Origin: Capitella teleta
Taxonomy: Eukaryota; Annelida; Polychaeta; Capitellidae
Reading direction: 5' to 3'
Length of the DNA stretch: 64,000 nt
NCBI GenBank assembly: GCA_000328365.1
Contig: KB302448.1
Location: forward strand, 127,980-191,979
Positions 11,611-22,732 of the stretch are shown piece by piece. The notes under the pieces are model-generated. The model had not been told where the DNA came from, did not search any database, and was given only the letters and a program-made list of their open reading frames with translations. Within the stretch, counting starts at the first letter, position 1, and every line of letters starts with the position of its first letter. The position numbers were made by a program, and so were the translations under genes.

Positions 11611-14600
11611 GTGATTTTCCTACGTCTACATTCCTGGGTAATGTAAAACCGGTCACTTTCCTTACTCGATATATTAGGCAATGTTCTATTTTAATATTAA
11701 TTATGCAATATTCATATATATATATTATACTACCTATGCATAACTTTTTAAACTTTTTCAGTGCCAAAATGATGCAATGTACAATGTTTTTATCCTGTTT
11801 CATATTATACACTCCTTGAAATAAAATATAAACGGTTTTTACCCACACTTCCATTGTACAATGTCCAATCTCTTGAACGTGAACATGTTTTGACGTAGTG
11901 ATATAAGTGTAAAACGTGCATATTTTATGCGCAGTCCTTAGTGCATGTTGAGGCCATTGAACTCTCAATTCCTTTTTATCATAGCATGTTCAGTGCATAT
12001 GCACCATTAACTATTGCAGTTGGACATTGTTAATCCAGGGTCCTTTATAGCCTGGATGTGATTAGTTATTACCCTGTTTTGAGCATGTTACCTGTGTACG
12101 TCAATGAAAACCTAAAAGGTCAGATTAATAATTATATATTCATTTTTTGTATAAAAAAAAAGATCTTAATGAATGCATAAGCCTGTAAGAAAATGTTTTA
12201 ATGTCTATTTTCAGACCATAATAAGGTCTTGACTGTTGACATTATCTCAACTCAAGCACAATTCAAGCACTGATTGTTCTTTGTTCTTTTAACAGATCGG
12301 ATTTGGCCTACTGAGAAAGTTCGTGCACTTTCAGTCTTGCATGCACGTACTTCACACGTGCTTCTATAAACAAATGGCCTTGTTCAGACTTGCGAAGAGA
12401 ACCGTTTATTTCCTCCGCCCTGAGGGGAGGTACGTTATGTTTTTATGCCCATTTGTAACAGTCTTGTCAGTGCGTTCACCCATCACCTGTCATCCTTGAT
12501 ATCCTTGGCTAAACTAGTGCCATTCACTGAAATTAGCAAAATGTGTATAATAGATTTTGTGCAGTTCTCCTCTTTATTCAGCACCCTTTTTCTACGCAAG
12601 CAGCATATTACTTTGATTGTTTTTAATAATTTAAATTCGGAATAAGGAGAAACTGAGATGCTGGCCTCACCATATCGCTTGAGGGAGTCAGCAATCCCGT
12701 TATGAAGCGTTGAGATCTCAATCCCGGTGTCTTGAGTCCATTATGAACAGTACGTTATGACTGGAACGTGGACCCTAAGTTCGGAAAGCACTCTTCGTCG
12801 TTGATCTTGCGAAATTGCGTTTAAACATCTCTTAATTAGATATGAATGGCAGTGCCACACTCAAGGCACATGTAGACACCATGGGGAAATCCTTCCGTGC
12901 ATCACTTTAGTTATTGAAAATGACACGTGACCGTGTCTTAATTAAAGCCGAGAGGCGAGGTGTCCCTGCTTCCGATGAGGAACCCAAGGAGGTCTCCCAT
13001 CCTTGTTGGGTGTTCATCTGCAATATATTAAATTCATTGTAAAAGATGAATAGGCCTTGGCAGAATCTGAAAAAGCCATTGGAATTATATAAAGCCAGGG
13101 TGCGGGAATAAAATTCATTCATGTCAATCAGATTATAAGCAGATATATTATATGTGAGTGATGTGACGAATAGATGGATATATCACTGGCTTCAGGAGAA
13201 CCTCTTCTTTCCAAATGTTTATATGAAGGCATCAGCCAATGATTATGATCTGAAAATCATTGGGCATTTGTCACTCTTCGTGTCTAGCTGGAATGATTGG
13301 AATATATCAATATGACATTCATATTGAAAATATAGTTTACTACTTTACATGTGTACACGCAGACATAATATATTAATCAGGAAAGAGAAAGTAAACCTTT
13401 CTCTGCACGGCTTCTCAGAAATGAGACATGACGAAGAGACCATGCATGACGAGACATTCCAAGAAAACATACCGCGACTGAATTATTCCTGGAGATACTA
13501 GTACACTAGTTCAAGAGAATTCGTATTTGAAGGTACTGTTAGATACACTACAGTCTTTTCATGGGACAAAAACGAATAGGTGTCGTAGCACAAAACACGA
13601 AGATGCCCACTGTTTTGATTTCCACGGAAAGCGTGCGAAGCAAGCGAACAGCGCTTGCATACATCATATTTTACTAACTAGCACTTTACCAGTGGGTCGA
13701 ATGTATAACCAGTTTATACCCACTGTTCGATCATTTATATGAATATATTTTTAACAAATTGCGAGATTGCTATCTCACTTCAGTCAGTTTAATTCGATTA
13801 ATAACTTGAAAGTCGATCAATGCGCCTCGAAGCGGTTGATCCGAGCAATTCGTTTTTATTCCTGATCACTAGAGCTGATATATCCAACGATTATAGATTC
13901 ATTACAGGGTTGAAAGAAAAGTTATCGCGGCTATAATTAATGTAATCATGTAACCATTTATCAAATTAAATAATGGAACGAAATTTAAATTAACCAAGTT
14001 ACAATTGTTTTAAATCCTATTTATAAATCTTCACAGCAATGCTTCTCGGAAGGAAAACAGCAACGGGAGGTAATGTGGAAAAACAACGATCTTTCGGAAG
14101 GTAAAAATACAAGTGTCATGGACATAGCACAAAATTTTGCGCTATTTGTATTTTTCTTCAGACATCTTTTATCGAGATTTTCACGTTCAGCAATTCAGTG
14201 TAAATTGTTACGATAATTAAACATAAAATAAATAACATCACTGGAAAGCTAAGGCCATCCCCAATAAATTGGTATGAGTTAGACGTTTGTGCGGGAAGCA
14301 GTTGCCGAGATATGAAGAAAAACGTCACAACGTAACGCATGCGTAATTTCCACGCCAGTCGTGAATAGAATGATGACGTCAGATGCAGAACTTACCCCTG
14401 TGATGTTTTTGGCGGGAAAAACTTACTTCGCGGGGGGTCTTCTCTTGTAAAATCGCTGCACGGCGCTAAATTTATCGATTTTTGACAATTCAAAGACTGA
14501 ACATATATTTATAATATTGATACATATGGTACCAGGAATCCAAAACTGCATTTCACACCCTGACGCGTCCATATGGCCCTTGAAAGGTTGGCTAGAAGTG

Positions 14601-15289
14601 AAAGCATTTTATTAATATAAGATCGAAGGACACATAGTGAAACATCATATAGTTGAAAAATACAATAATATTGTAGTACTAAAGATATGTAGTATGACGT
14701 ATATATTGTGAAAATAGGGATTTATGATGTAGAGAAAGTGATTTTATGAAACAGATGGATCATGGCTAGGTGAGATAAATGTATGTGGTGAACATATCAC
14801 GGCTATGTGATACCAAGGTAACAAGAACGATTATGAAAATATATAATATATATGAAAAAAAAAAAGCCACCAGGCTAGAACACGCAAACAACAACACCCA
14901 TCAATCAGTGATGTACTGGAATGCTGTCGGTACGTAATTTTGCCCGAAATCTGCACTTTGTATGGATCCGCATTTTAGTCACAATCCGTATTTTACCATG
15001 ACGCCCTCCGCGTTCAGTAAATAGCAAATGTTTTATGTGAAACGTTTTGATTAAATGGTTGCATGATTAGGTATAAAATTCAAATGCTTTTAAGCGGTTC
15101 TTACGATCAATGTTTGCCAGATTTTGAACACAAATACTGAATGGCCTAAATAACATAACATCACATTAGGTGGAAGACGATAACATTGTGAGTTTGTGAC
15201 CTAACGACATGTGTAACAGAGAAACCGTGATCGTGTCCTGTATTAAGAGTGATTTTGATGAAAACCGGATGTTATCAAAAAGATCAATC
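11611..15289. other. Intergenic, noncoding
   Basis: The NUDT6-like 3' UTR occupies roughly the first 250 bases. No coding exon could be supported in the remaining 3.4 kb. It is AT-rich with short low-complexity patches. A short 5S-rRNA-like stretch lies near 12940-13020 (reported separately). Confidence 0.5.
12940..13020 (-). repeat. 5S-rRNA-like fragment (possible 5S-derived SINE remnant)
   Basis: Read on the minus strand, the segment contains GGATGGGAGACCTCCTTGGG and, further on, GGCTTTA. The first word matches the 3' part of the 5S rRNA gene (GGATGGGAGACCGCCTGGG) closely and in the right order. The 5' half of 5S rRNA is not seen. It may be a decayed 5S piece or a 5S-derived SINE; chance similarity is possible. 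Confidence 0.35.
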
Positions 15290-15342
15290 TGCCGTGACAA
15301 GGATACGAACCTGGGGTATTGCGGCCACAATACAATCACGGC
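15290..15342 (-). pseudogene. tRNA-His pseudogene (internal deletion)
   Basis: Fifty-three bases closely match the intact tRNA-His at 16171-16242, including both acceptor-stem arms, the T arm and the GTG anticodon region. About 19 bases covering the 3' side of the anticodon stem and most of the D arm are missing, so it cannot fold into a cloverleaf. The flanking DNA is also duplicated. Confidence 0.85.
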
Positions 15343-15710
15343 TACAGGGCTGGCTGGTAAGTTCATGTGCAACTCTTGAGGAAGAGTATATGTAGCTAAA
15401 TGCCCCAGTCTGTGTATCTTTCTTTTTTTTCATAACCAAGTTATGCAATGTACTGCAAAGTTTCTTTTTATCACACATGATTTTGATGTGAAGTACATTG
15501 AGCTTTTCTTACCATGCTAACAACTTTTAAGTATAGCAATCGAATCAAAAGCTGCGCAGGTGTTGCAACAAAGTTTGACCTAATGCCAAATTTTACATAT
15601 CCTATGCTTATGCAAAGCAATTGAGACAATCCATGCTCCCCACAGAGGACAAACTAAACATTTGCATGCTGATGCTTGCCTGATTAGCAATTGTGAGCAA
15701 ATTGCCTTGG
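15290..15710. repeat. Duplicated tRNA-bearing block, copy 1
   Basis: Downstream of the deleted tRNA-His, sequence around 15550-15710 (from GTTGCAACAAA through TTTTACATATCCTATGC to AGCAATTGTGAG) matches 16295-16435 closely and in the same order after the intact tRNA-His. Copy 1 has about 200 extra bases (15360-15550) between tRNA and matching part. Confidence 0.8.
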
Positions 15711-15901
15711 AAAGTAGCGGTCATGACAACAACATCCACAAGAAAATGATTATGATATCTGTGATTGCTACATTCACAATTAATGAGCGAGGCCAAATCC
15801 ATTGTATTCGATGGAGATTTCTTTGCAACTCGGCTTTTGTCCTCTTATCATGTTTCAACAGCATTTTGGTTACTGTCTTTGACAGAGTAGGCCTATCAGC
15901 T

Positions 15902-15973
15902 GACTCCGTGGTGCAACGGTAGCGCGTCTGACTCCAGATCAGAAGGTTGCGTGTTCAAATCACGTCGGGGTCA
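15902..15973 (+). tRNA. tRNA-Trp (CCA)
   Basis: Seventy-two bases fold as a normal cloverleaf. The acceptor stem is GACTCCG with CGGGGTC (one T-G pair), the A box is TGGTGCAACGG, the anticodon loop is CTCCAGA with anticodon CCA, and the B box is GTTCAAATC. The sequence is nearly the universal metazoan tRNA-Trp. A T5 run at 15976-15980 is a good Pol III terminator. It lies between the two tRNA-His copies, in opposite orientation. Confidence 0.97.
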
Positions 15974-16170
15974 AATTTTTACACTTTTGCCGAAAACAAG
16001 GTGAATATTTTCAAGTAGCCATAACGGTTAGACATTATTATTGTTGCAGCAAAGATGTATTAATAGGTCGAAGAAGTAGAATGAGTGGAATTCTAAAATG
16101 AAAAAAAAAGAAAAAAAAGAAAAGAAATGCACAAGCAGTAAAATGTGCCCACAAGCCATGCGGCTGAATC

Positions 16171-16242
16171 TGCCGTGACCAGGATTCGAACCTGGGTTAT
16201 TGCGGCCACAACGCAATGTACTAACCACTATACGATCACGGC
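16171..16242 (-). tRNA. tRNA-His (GTG)
   Basis: On the minus strand, GCCGTGA opens the acceptor stem and TCACGGC closes it. The A box is TAGTGGTTAGTA, the anticodon loop holds GTG, and the B box is GGTTCGAATCC. The sequence matches metazoan tRNA-His closely. A T-rich terminator follows downstream on the minus strand. Confidence 0.96.
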
Positions 16243-16440
16243 TAACAGACTGGCTCATAGAATTGTTGAGCCAAGTGTATGTTAATGCCTAGCTACACCT
16301 GTTGCAACAAATTTGAGCCTAATACCACATTTTACATATCCTATGCTTATACAAAGCAAGACAACCCATGCTCCCAACAGAATACAAACTAAACATTTGC
16401 ATCCTTATGCTTGTCTGATCAGCAATTGTGAGGAAATTGT
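16171..16440. repeat. Duplicated tRNA-bearing block, copy 2
   Basis: Second copy of the block described at 15290-15710, here with the intact tRNA-His. The order and orientation of tRNA and flank are the same, so the pair is a direct duplication with the tRNA-Trp between. Confidence 0.8.
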
Positions 16441-16639
16441 GGACATGAGAATGATACGGGAACACACGTTCTGTCATTCAAGCATGCAGTGAGCTAATGT
16501 GGCATTATGCTGTTTTCCACGTGCATCAATGCAGCAGTATGTGGAGATTCAGAATTTCATTCATAATGGTAATGAGTATACATTTATACAATGACCAAAA
16601 TCAGGCAAATAATAATACTTATTAAATAAAAAAATATAT

Positions 16640-16847
16640 AATTTTGTTATTCTTTTTTTCTCTCTATCTCTTAATGTTTTATTCTCTTTTATTTTATTAT
16701 TTTACCAAATATATTGTTATTGTTGTAGATGGGCCACCCACCTGTACAGGCTATCGCCTTTTAGGGTGTGCCGGTAATTTTAATGTTTTGTATATAACTA
16801 TCATTTTGAATGTTCCTTGCCAAATAAACAATCAATCAATCTATCAA
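16640..16847 (+). mobile_element. Probable non-LTR retrotransposon 3' end
   Basis: A pyrimidine-rich stretch is followed by CCACCTGTACAGGCTATCGC, then CCTTTTAGGGTGTGCCGG, and an AT-rich end that finishes in AATAAACAATCAATCAATC. A conserved GC-rich block close to an (AATC)n tail is typical of 3' ends of CR1/L2-like LINEs and the SINEs that borrow them. No coding part is attached. The family is inferred, not matched to a library. Confidence 0.45.
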
Positions 16848-16910
16848 TAAATGTATGTCTGTTTAATACACTCATACAAGACACTTCATACGTTAGGTCT
16901 AGCATTGCAA

Positions 16911-18599
16911 TTATTGAATTAAATAGCTCCAATAATCTGAAAGTTTCTGCCAAGCATAATCCACGAATGTTGATCTCAGAGGATTGATGAATTCAAGAGG
17001 ATTTGGCTTGTAATTTGGACGTGCTCCTATTAGACTCCGTTCATGGTTTAGCTTAGCTTCTTCAATGCATTTGACGATGCTGGCATAGGGTTCAATGTTC
17101 GTGTCCAGTGGAGTTTCCTCCCTGGGATCTCTCGCTACATCAAAAAGAAGAGGGTTGGGAAGAAGAATGGGTCCGTCAAACACTGCAGCCCCGATGCTAG
17201 CCCAACTATCAGTTCCTGGTTCCCATTGTGGCCAAACGTAGTGCAATTTGAAGACGGCTCCACTCTCTTCTGGCATGTACCTAATGGCCGATAGCTTATC
17301 TCCGGTGTAGTGGAAGATGAAATCATGAGGTGTCCGCGTTTCATCGCCAGTCAGCAGAGGCAGGATATCTTTGCCGTCGATGGAGCGGACAGTGGACATG
17401 CGACCTCCAACGATGGAGGCAAGTGTCGGCATCAAGTCTAGTTGACTCGTCGGTTCCGATACCAATGTCCTTCTGGGTAATTTCGCTGGCCATTGAACAC
17501 AAGTGGGAACTCTGATTCCCCCTTCCTGACTGCCGTCTCCCTTGTTGCCTCTGAACAATCCATTCCACCCGCCAACCAATCTTCCCTCTTCATCGTGTTC
17601 AAGTTTATCTCCTCCGTGATCAGAGCTGAAGTAGAACAATGTGTTGTCAAGTATCTGCAGCTGTTTGAGTGTGTCCATGATCTGGCCTACTGCCCAGTCT
17701 GTTTCCTCTACTGCATCACCGTATGGACCATGCTGGCTGGCGCCTTTGAATGGAGGCTGAGGGTGCATGTATGTGTGAACATGCAGCCATGACATGAACA
17801 GGAAGACCGGCTTCTCGGCAGCGTGCTGGGATTTGATGAAATTCTGGCCTTCTTCTATTAATCTCTGTGTGATGCTCGTCAGGTTCAAGGGCATTTCAAC
17901 GATTCTATCATTGCGAATCAAAGCCGAGTTCCAAATACCATAAGTCTTGAATGCAAACAAAAAATTCCCAATCAATATTAAAGACATTATGGTCATCGTG
18001 ACGCCAATTTTCTTGTTGATCAATCTTGAAAGAATCAGCGATGTTGAAAGGCAAATGGCGGAAAGTTTATACAGCTTCCCAGTGAAACCTATGTCCACCA
18101 TTATCTCTTGTTTTCCACCAAAATCTTTGACGTTCGAGAGAGGCAAGCCGAAAAAGTAGTCAAAGCCTCGTTTAAGTGGACTGTAGTACTGATCCAGTAG
18201 TTGTCGATTCCAACCGAGGTGCCATTTACCTATGAGAGCGGTGGCGTAGCCTTTCTCTTGGAGCATTTGTGGAAGTGTATGTTCCGATGTTGGGAGTCCT
18301 TGTGGCGACATCAATGATGTAATTACGGAAGACATTCCCGTTCGGATAGCATACCTGCTCGTCATCAGTGCTGCCCTGCTAGGTGTGCACAGCGATGCTG
18401 CAGCCAAATCATGATCCAACTTCACACCATTCTCGCAAATGGAATCGACGTGTGGCGTACGCAGCGTGTCGTTCCCGAAAGCCCCAATGTCCCCTATGCC
18501 CAGGTCATCCACGAGAAAGATCACAATGTTCGGCTTCTCCGAGGCCAGAACTCCAGCACAGAGACACAATGCGCACAGCTGACACAGCAGTCTATCCAT
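16911..18599 (-). CDS. Steryl-sulfatase-like arylsulfatase
   Basis: One intronless frame of 562 residues. A signal peptide (about residues 1-19, hydrophobic and Cys/Leu-rich, likely cleaved before SEKPN) precedes the metal-binding start VIFLVDDLG. The sulfatase signature CTPSRAALMTSR follows, with Cys71 as the residue converted to formylglycine. Then come GKWHLGW and the downstream SSDHGG metal motif. Around residues 172-217 there are two hydrophobic helices separated by a short charged turn, as in the ER-membrane-anchored steryl sulfatase group (STS and ARSD/E/F/H); soluble arylsulfatases lack them. The enzyme should hydrolyse sulfate esters in the ER or secretory lumen; the substrate cannot be told. 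It is intronless while most neighbours have many introns, so a retrocopy origin or intron loss is possible. It is closest in type to STS, but the exact orthology is open. Confidence 0.93.
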   Translation of the reverse strand: MDRLLCQLCALCLCAGVLASEKPNIVIFLVDDLGIGDIGAFGNDTLRTPHVDSICENGVKLDHDLAAASLCTPSRAALMTSRYAIRTGMSSVITSLMSPQGLPTSEHTLPQMLQEKGYATALIGKWHLGWNRQLLDQYYSPLKRGFDYFFGLPLSNVKDFGGKQEIMVDIGFTGKLYKLSAICLSTSLILSRLINKKIGVTMTIMSLILIGNFLFAFKTYGIWNSALIRNDRIVEMPLNLTSITQRLIEEGQNFIKSQHAAEKPVFLFMSWLHVHTYMHPQPPFKGASQHGPYGDAVEETDWAVGQIMDTLKQLQILDNTLFYFSSDHGGDKLEHDEEGRLVGGWNGLFRGNKGDGSQEGGIRVPTCVQWPAKLPRRTLVSEPTSQLDLMPTLASIVGGRMSTVRSIDGKDILPLLTGDETRTPHDFIFHYTGDKLSAIRYMPEESGAVFKLHYVWPQWEPGTDSWASIGAAVFDGPILLPNPLLFDVARDPREETPLDTNIEPYASIVKCIEEAKLNHERSLIGARPNYKPNPLEFINPLRSTFVDYAWQKLSDYWSYLIQ

Positions 18600-19475
18600 C
18601 TTTGATATTGGGTTCGAGAAGCAGGCTGCTATATGTGCTTTATCGCCTTATCGGGCCATGTTATTTTATACTCGGTGATTTTACTCAATCAGCTACAAGG
18701 ACGCAGATTTGTAAAGGCCCATTTAAAATGCGTATACTCATTTTCAAGGCTTTCACGCACCGCCGCCCGTTGACTTCATTCCACTTGATATTTTTGATAG
18801 GCGATTTGCTATCAAAGGTTTTTATCAAACGTAATCCATGCTATACCCGACGGTATGCGATGGATTCCGAGCTCAAATGATCATCGAGGATTCAGGATGA
18901 TCGCATCTTGTGGAACTAACGCCACGCAGAAACTAATTAGTGCACGCACAGGAATTATTCATAGGTGCAATGGTCCTGTGCAATGAAAACAAGTGCATTC
19001 GAATTATATACTAATTTTATGTGCAGGCACTCCTGAAAATAATCTCGAATTTTGCAATACTTTTTATTTTTGCGCAATAAGCTGTAATGTATTGATTTGA
19101 TTTGTCTCATATGTTGTCGATTACATATTAAAGGAGTCTCAACAGAATGCCGAGAAATCGATGATATTGGAATGAATATAAAACGATTCAAAAGTCATTA
19201 GATGCTGTGATCAAAGATAGATGTCATAATATGATGCATGTATCAGTGATGTAATTTTTAATAGTAAGTCGTAAGAGTATTTTTAAAGTCGTTTCGCTAA
19301 CTGCACATTTTTATTATTACGCTGCCTCTTAGGATTTCATTGGGCACCAATAGTCGCAAAAATCAGTTACGATCGCCTTCCAAAGTACATTGGTACACAT
19401 GGTCCTATGCAGCATTCAAACTACTTGCCCATCTTTATCTCCTTATAGACTTCGGAGCAGCCACCGTCTCACTGC

Positions 19476-19477
<2 letters not shown>

Positions 19478-19511
<34 letters not shown>
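19478..19511. repeat. Poly-T tract (34 T)
   Basis: Uninterrupted run of 34 T, with no recognisable element body next to it. Confidence 0.9.
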
Positions 19512-19512
<1 letters not shown>

Positions 19513-21710
19513 AAACCATTTTTAAGTAGAACCCCAAATCATGATGTAATATTTTGAACTATATACTAATTACATTTGAATGCTTGAAGTCGAAGTGGTC
19601 GGGGGCCGAAATAACTTGAGGCCGGAGTGGTTCTGGCTGAATTGACCATGCAGTCAACATTGACAGCTGACTGTACTAGTATTTCTAATTGTTTATATTG
19701 TTTGTGATCACACAAAACAAACAGTATGACTGCTCACAGCTGTTTGCTCCGCAAGCATTGTTTTAATGTCTCATAATAAAAAAAAGATATTGCTCAATTT
19801 ACTCTAATTTAAGGTACACTGGAAATTTGAAATAAAATTCATTGCAATTCCAATTATGTGAACACAAATAAATGAGTTGCACAGTGATTTTAGATAAAGC
19901 CTTATTGAGATTCCACTGGTAGATGTACATGAAAAGCAATATAGATTAAAATTTAATCAAAGGTAAAATGTAGTCAATAATCTTATTACAAATCGAAACA
20001 TAAGCATATATGGTAAAAACATTGCCTTTAATATTCCCTATTGACTATAAATATACATTATGTTCTTTTTATTTTGTATTTCTTTTGAAATGTACATAAT
20101 TATTATTCATTTTCTTTCAGATTTCATTATCAAAATTTTTGTTATGCTATCTTTATTTTTTTTTCTCTTGAACCACAAATTCACCTCTGTCATGAACCAA
20201 TAAATATATTTGGGTGTGCAAATATGGAAAAATATACGTGTAATTGTGACGTACACAACACGTACAGATACGGTAATATCGCTGACATGTAGCTCATAAC
20301 ACTTGGAACTCTTTAGCTTTTATGTTTGAGTGCCTTCGAATGGAAATAGTATGATGTTGATTGCTAAATATTGCACCACGATGAGGGGTTTAACTTAAAT
20401 TTGTTTCTCAATTTTCGGTGGTGGTGGCTCTGAAGTAAAGAAAGAAAAGGGTGAGGAGTTTGAACAAAGGCCAATGTGTTCAATTGTTGATGTTATCTCA
20501 GCTACTAGATCATCTGTGCCTTTTTGATTCTGATTTCCCAGCAAGTGCAGGGCTTGGCGTGGAAGAGCTGCCTTGCCAAAGGATGTGTCCATGCTTCTCT
20601 GAAAGTGCATTGGCTCGCCCTGTGTTGTGGAATGTGCAACGGTCAGGGGAGCTGTTGGCCCCGCCCCCTCATTATTATGCGCAAGTTTGTAGAGGTGTGG
20701 TCACCGCGCGACCGCGCTTGTACTGAAATAAATTTATTTGTGTTGTAGAATCCGAGAAGCTCTGACGCCTTTGTTTTTCCCGGAACTTTTATATGAGTGT
20801 GGTTGAACTCCCCTGTTTGTTTCCGCCACACCCTGTCCTGACTACGCCACTGGCCCTACCAACAGTGCCGGAATACGTTTCTACCGTTATTATTCTTATT
20901 CCAACCGACAGAGGCATATGTTTTTTTTTTTTTTTTTTGTTAATGATAAATGATTCGCATAATAAAGCGCCCTTTGTCTTTTTGTTCATTTAGTTACCCA
21001 GGCAACCAAGTGTTGCTTGTGCATGCTCACACAGGAAGTATATTTTGGGGAAGATCTACATCAGGTAACTTTCAAAATCATCCCAGATGAGTGACTAAAA
21101 TAAGATCCAATGCTTTACAAACAACGCATGATTAAATCAGATGATTGAACTGGCAACAAATCTGGGGGTAAATTTGGCTTCCGAATATGAAAAAGGAGAT
21201 TAGTTTGACCCTCAAAATAAATAGAGTGAGTAAACGAGGTAAGCCGCATCCTCTGTAAAGGATAAAGGTATTCATTTCGCAAAAGGGTAAAATCTTGTAT
21301 ACAAATGGTATTGATTTGTTATTGTGTGGGATTATGAAGTGTGTTTCCAATCGAGTGATGGGTGAATGAATATATTTTTATACGGGGGCTGTAATCATAT
21401 AATTATATTTGGTATCTATGATTAAAGGAACTCGTTACGCCACAACTCCAATATTACCAAGTGGAATTTAACCACTTGGTTGGTAAATATTTTGAATCCA
21501 ATCGCCATGAAGCATTCATGAGATTGTAAAGGAGACGCCGATGTAGGATCATTGATGAAAGTAATATAGTTTATATCGACATATGAATCAATCCAGATGT
21601 ACTAGATACTAGATACTAGTAGTATTGCACAGCAGCGTTTCCTTCTTACATGGTGTAGTCACGTGGCTATTATAGGCTCAAGAGAGATTAGACTGCCCCG
21701 GATTATCGCC

Positions 21711-21717
21711 TATAAAA
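21711..21717 (+). promoter_or_regulatory. TATA box of LRR/EF-hand gene A
   Basis: TATAAAA lies about 100 bases before a strong donor (AACGAG|GTAAGT, exon end 21811). That donor fits an acceptor at 22622-22623 (TTTCACAG), giving a noncoding first exon of roughly 70 bases and an 812-bp 5' UTR intron. The transcript start is inferred, not observed. Confidence 0.5.
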
Positions 21718-22732
21718 TGCTACTATTTGCTTCTATAACTCTTCATTTAATCAGCTTGGATTTCACTTAGTTGAAATAATTACACGAACCGTCAGATTCA
21801 TTTTTAACGAGGTAAGTTATTGGCTTTTGTCTGAAATCGGTAGATTGTGTGATGTTACGAAACACAATGACCTCTCCGCACTAACTGGCTATTGTAGGCA
21901 AGCATGTTGAGGAGCAGCAACATAGAGGCGCATAGGTGAACGCATTCCTATACCTAAGAATTATTTCCTAATTATTTTTATTCAAACACGTACTATTTAT
22001 AATTTTAGTTATTTCATATCATCGCACATGCTGAGGACAACTCCAGCTTATTATTGATAAACTACAATTATTATTATTATTATTAATAAACCAACGTTTT
22101 TCTCCTGTGTTAGGCGTACGTGGTATTTTCTTGATTATACACGATAATTATAAATATAAATGAAGAAAATTCTGAAATTTGACCAATATCGAAATACGAA
22201 ATTGGCAATATTATGGCACAAGCTGAAGGAATAGTGTCCCACATTCTCAGAAGTGAATAAATTAAAACTAATTCATATCGATTTCATGGATAATTTATTG
22301 TGCTGTAAGCAAGTAAACTGCGGAAATGCTCTTATTGGTAAAGTTGGTCTTTATTCAATACGCCTTGAAGCGCTTGTGAGGTAGATTGCTGGATTAAGAC
22401 TTGAAAAGCAGTCTTTAATGTTCGGAAAACATATTGGGTAAACTTCCTTCACACTTCAACGCCGTGGGTTAGAAGAGAAACACTATTAATATGTGTGAGG
22501 ACAGGTAACGACCTTTTGATTTCCATGAAAAGACATTTAAACCTGCCTTTTATTGGCCCTAAGAGAATCATTATTCTGTTCCAATTGATCATAATCAATA
22601 ATAATTGATTGATTATTTCACAGACCCGTATTGATTCATATCAAAACAAAAAAAAATCCCAATTCAGGTTCAACGAGAGCGGACAGACAGTTTAATGTCG
22701 ATTCACTACACCACTCTCCTCCCAGTTGCATC

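Larger units (their letters stand above)
18600..22732. other. Intergenic, with 5' region of LRR/EF-hand gene A
   Basis: Upstream of the sulfatase, two GATA-type words occur close together near 18640 on the minus strand. A 34-base poly-T run lies at 19478-19511. No supported coding exon was found. The last kilobase holds the promoter and noncoding first exon of the next gene. Confidence 0.5.
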
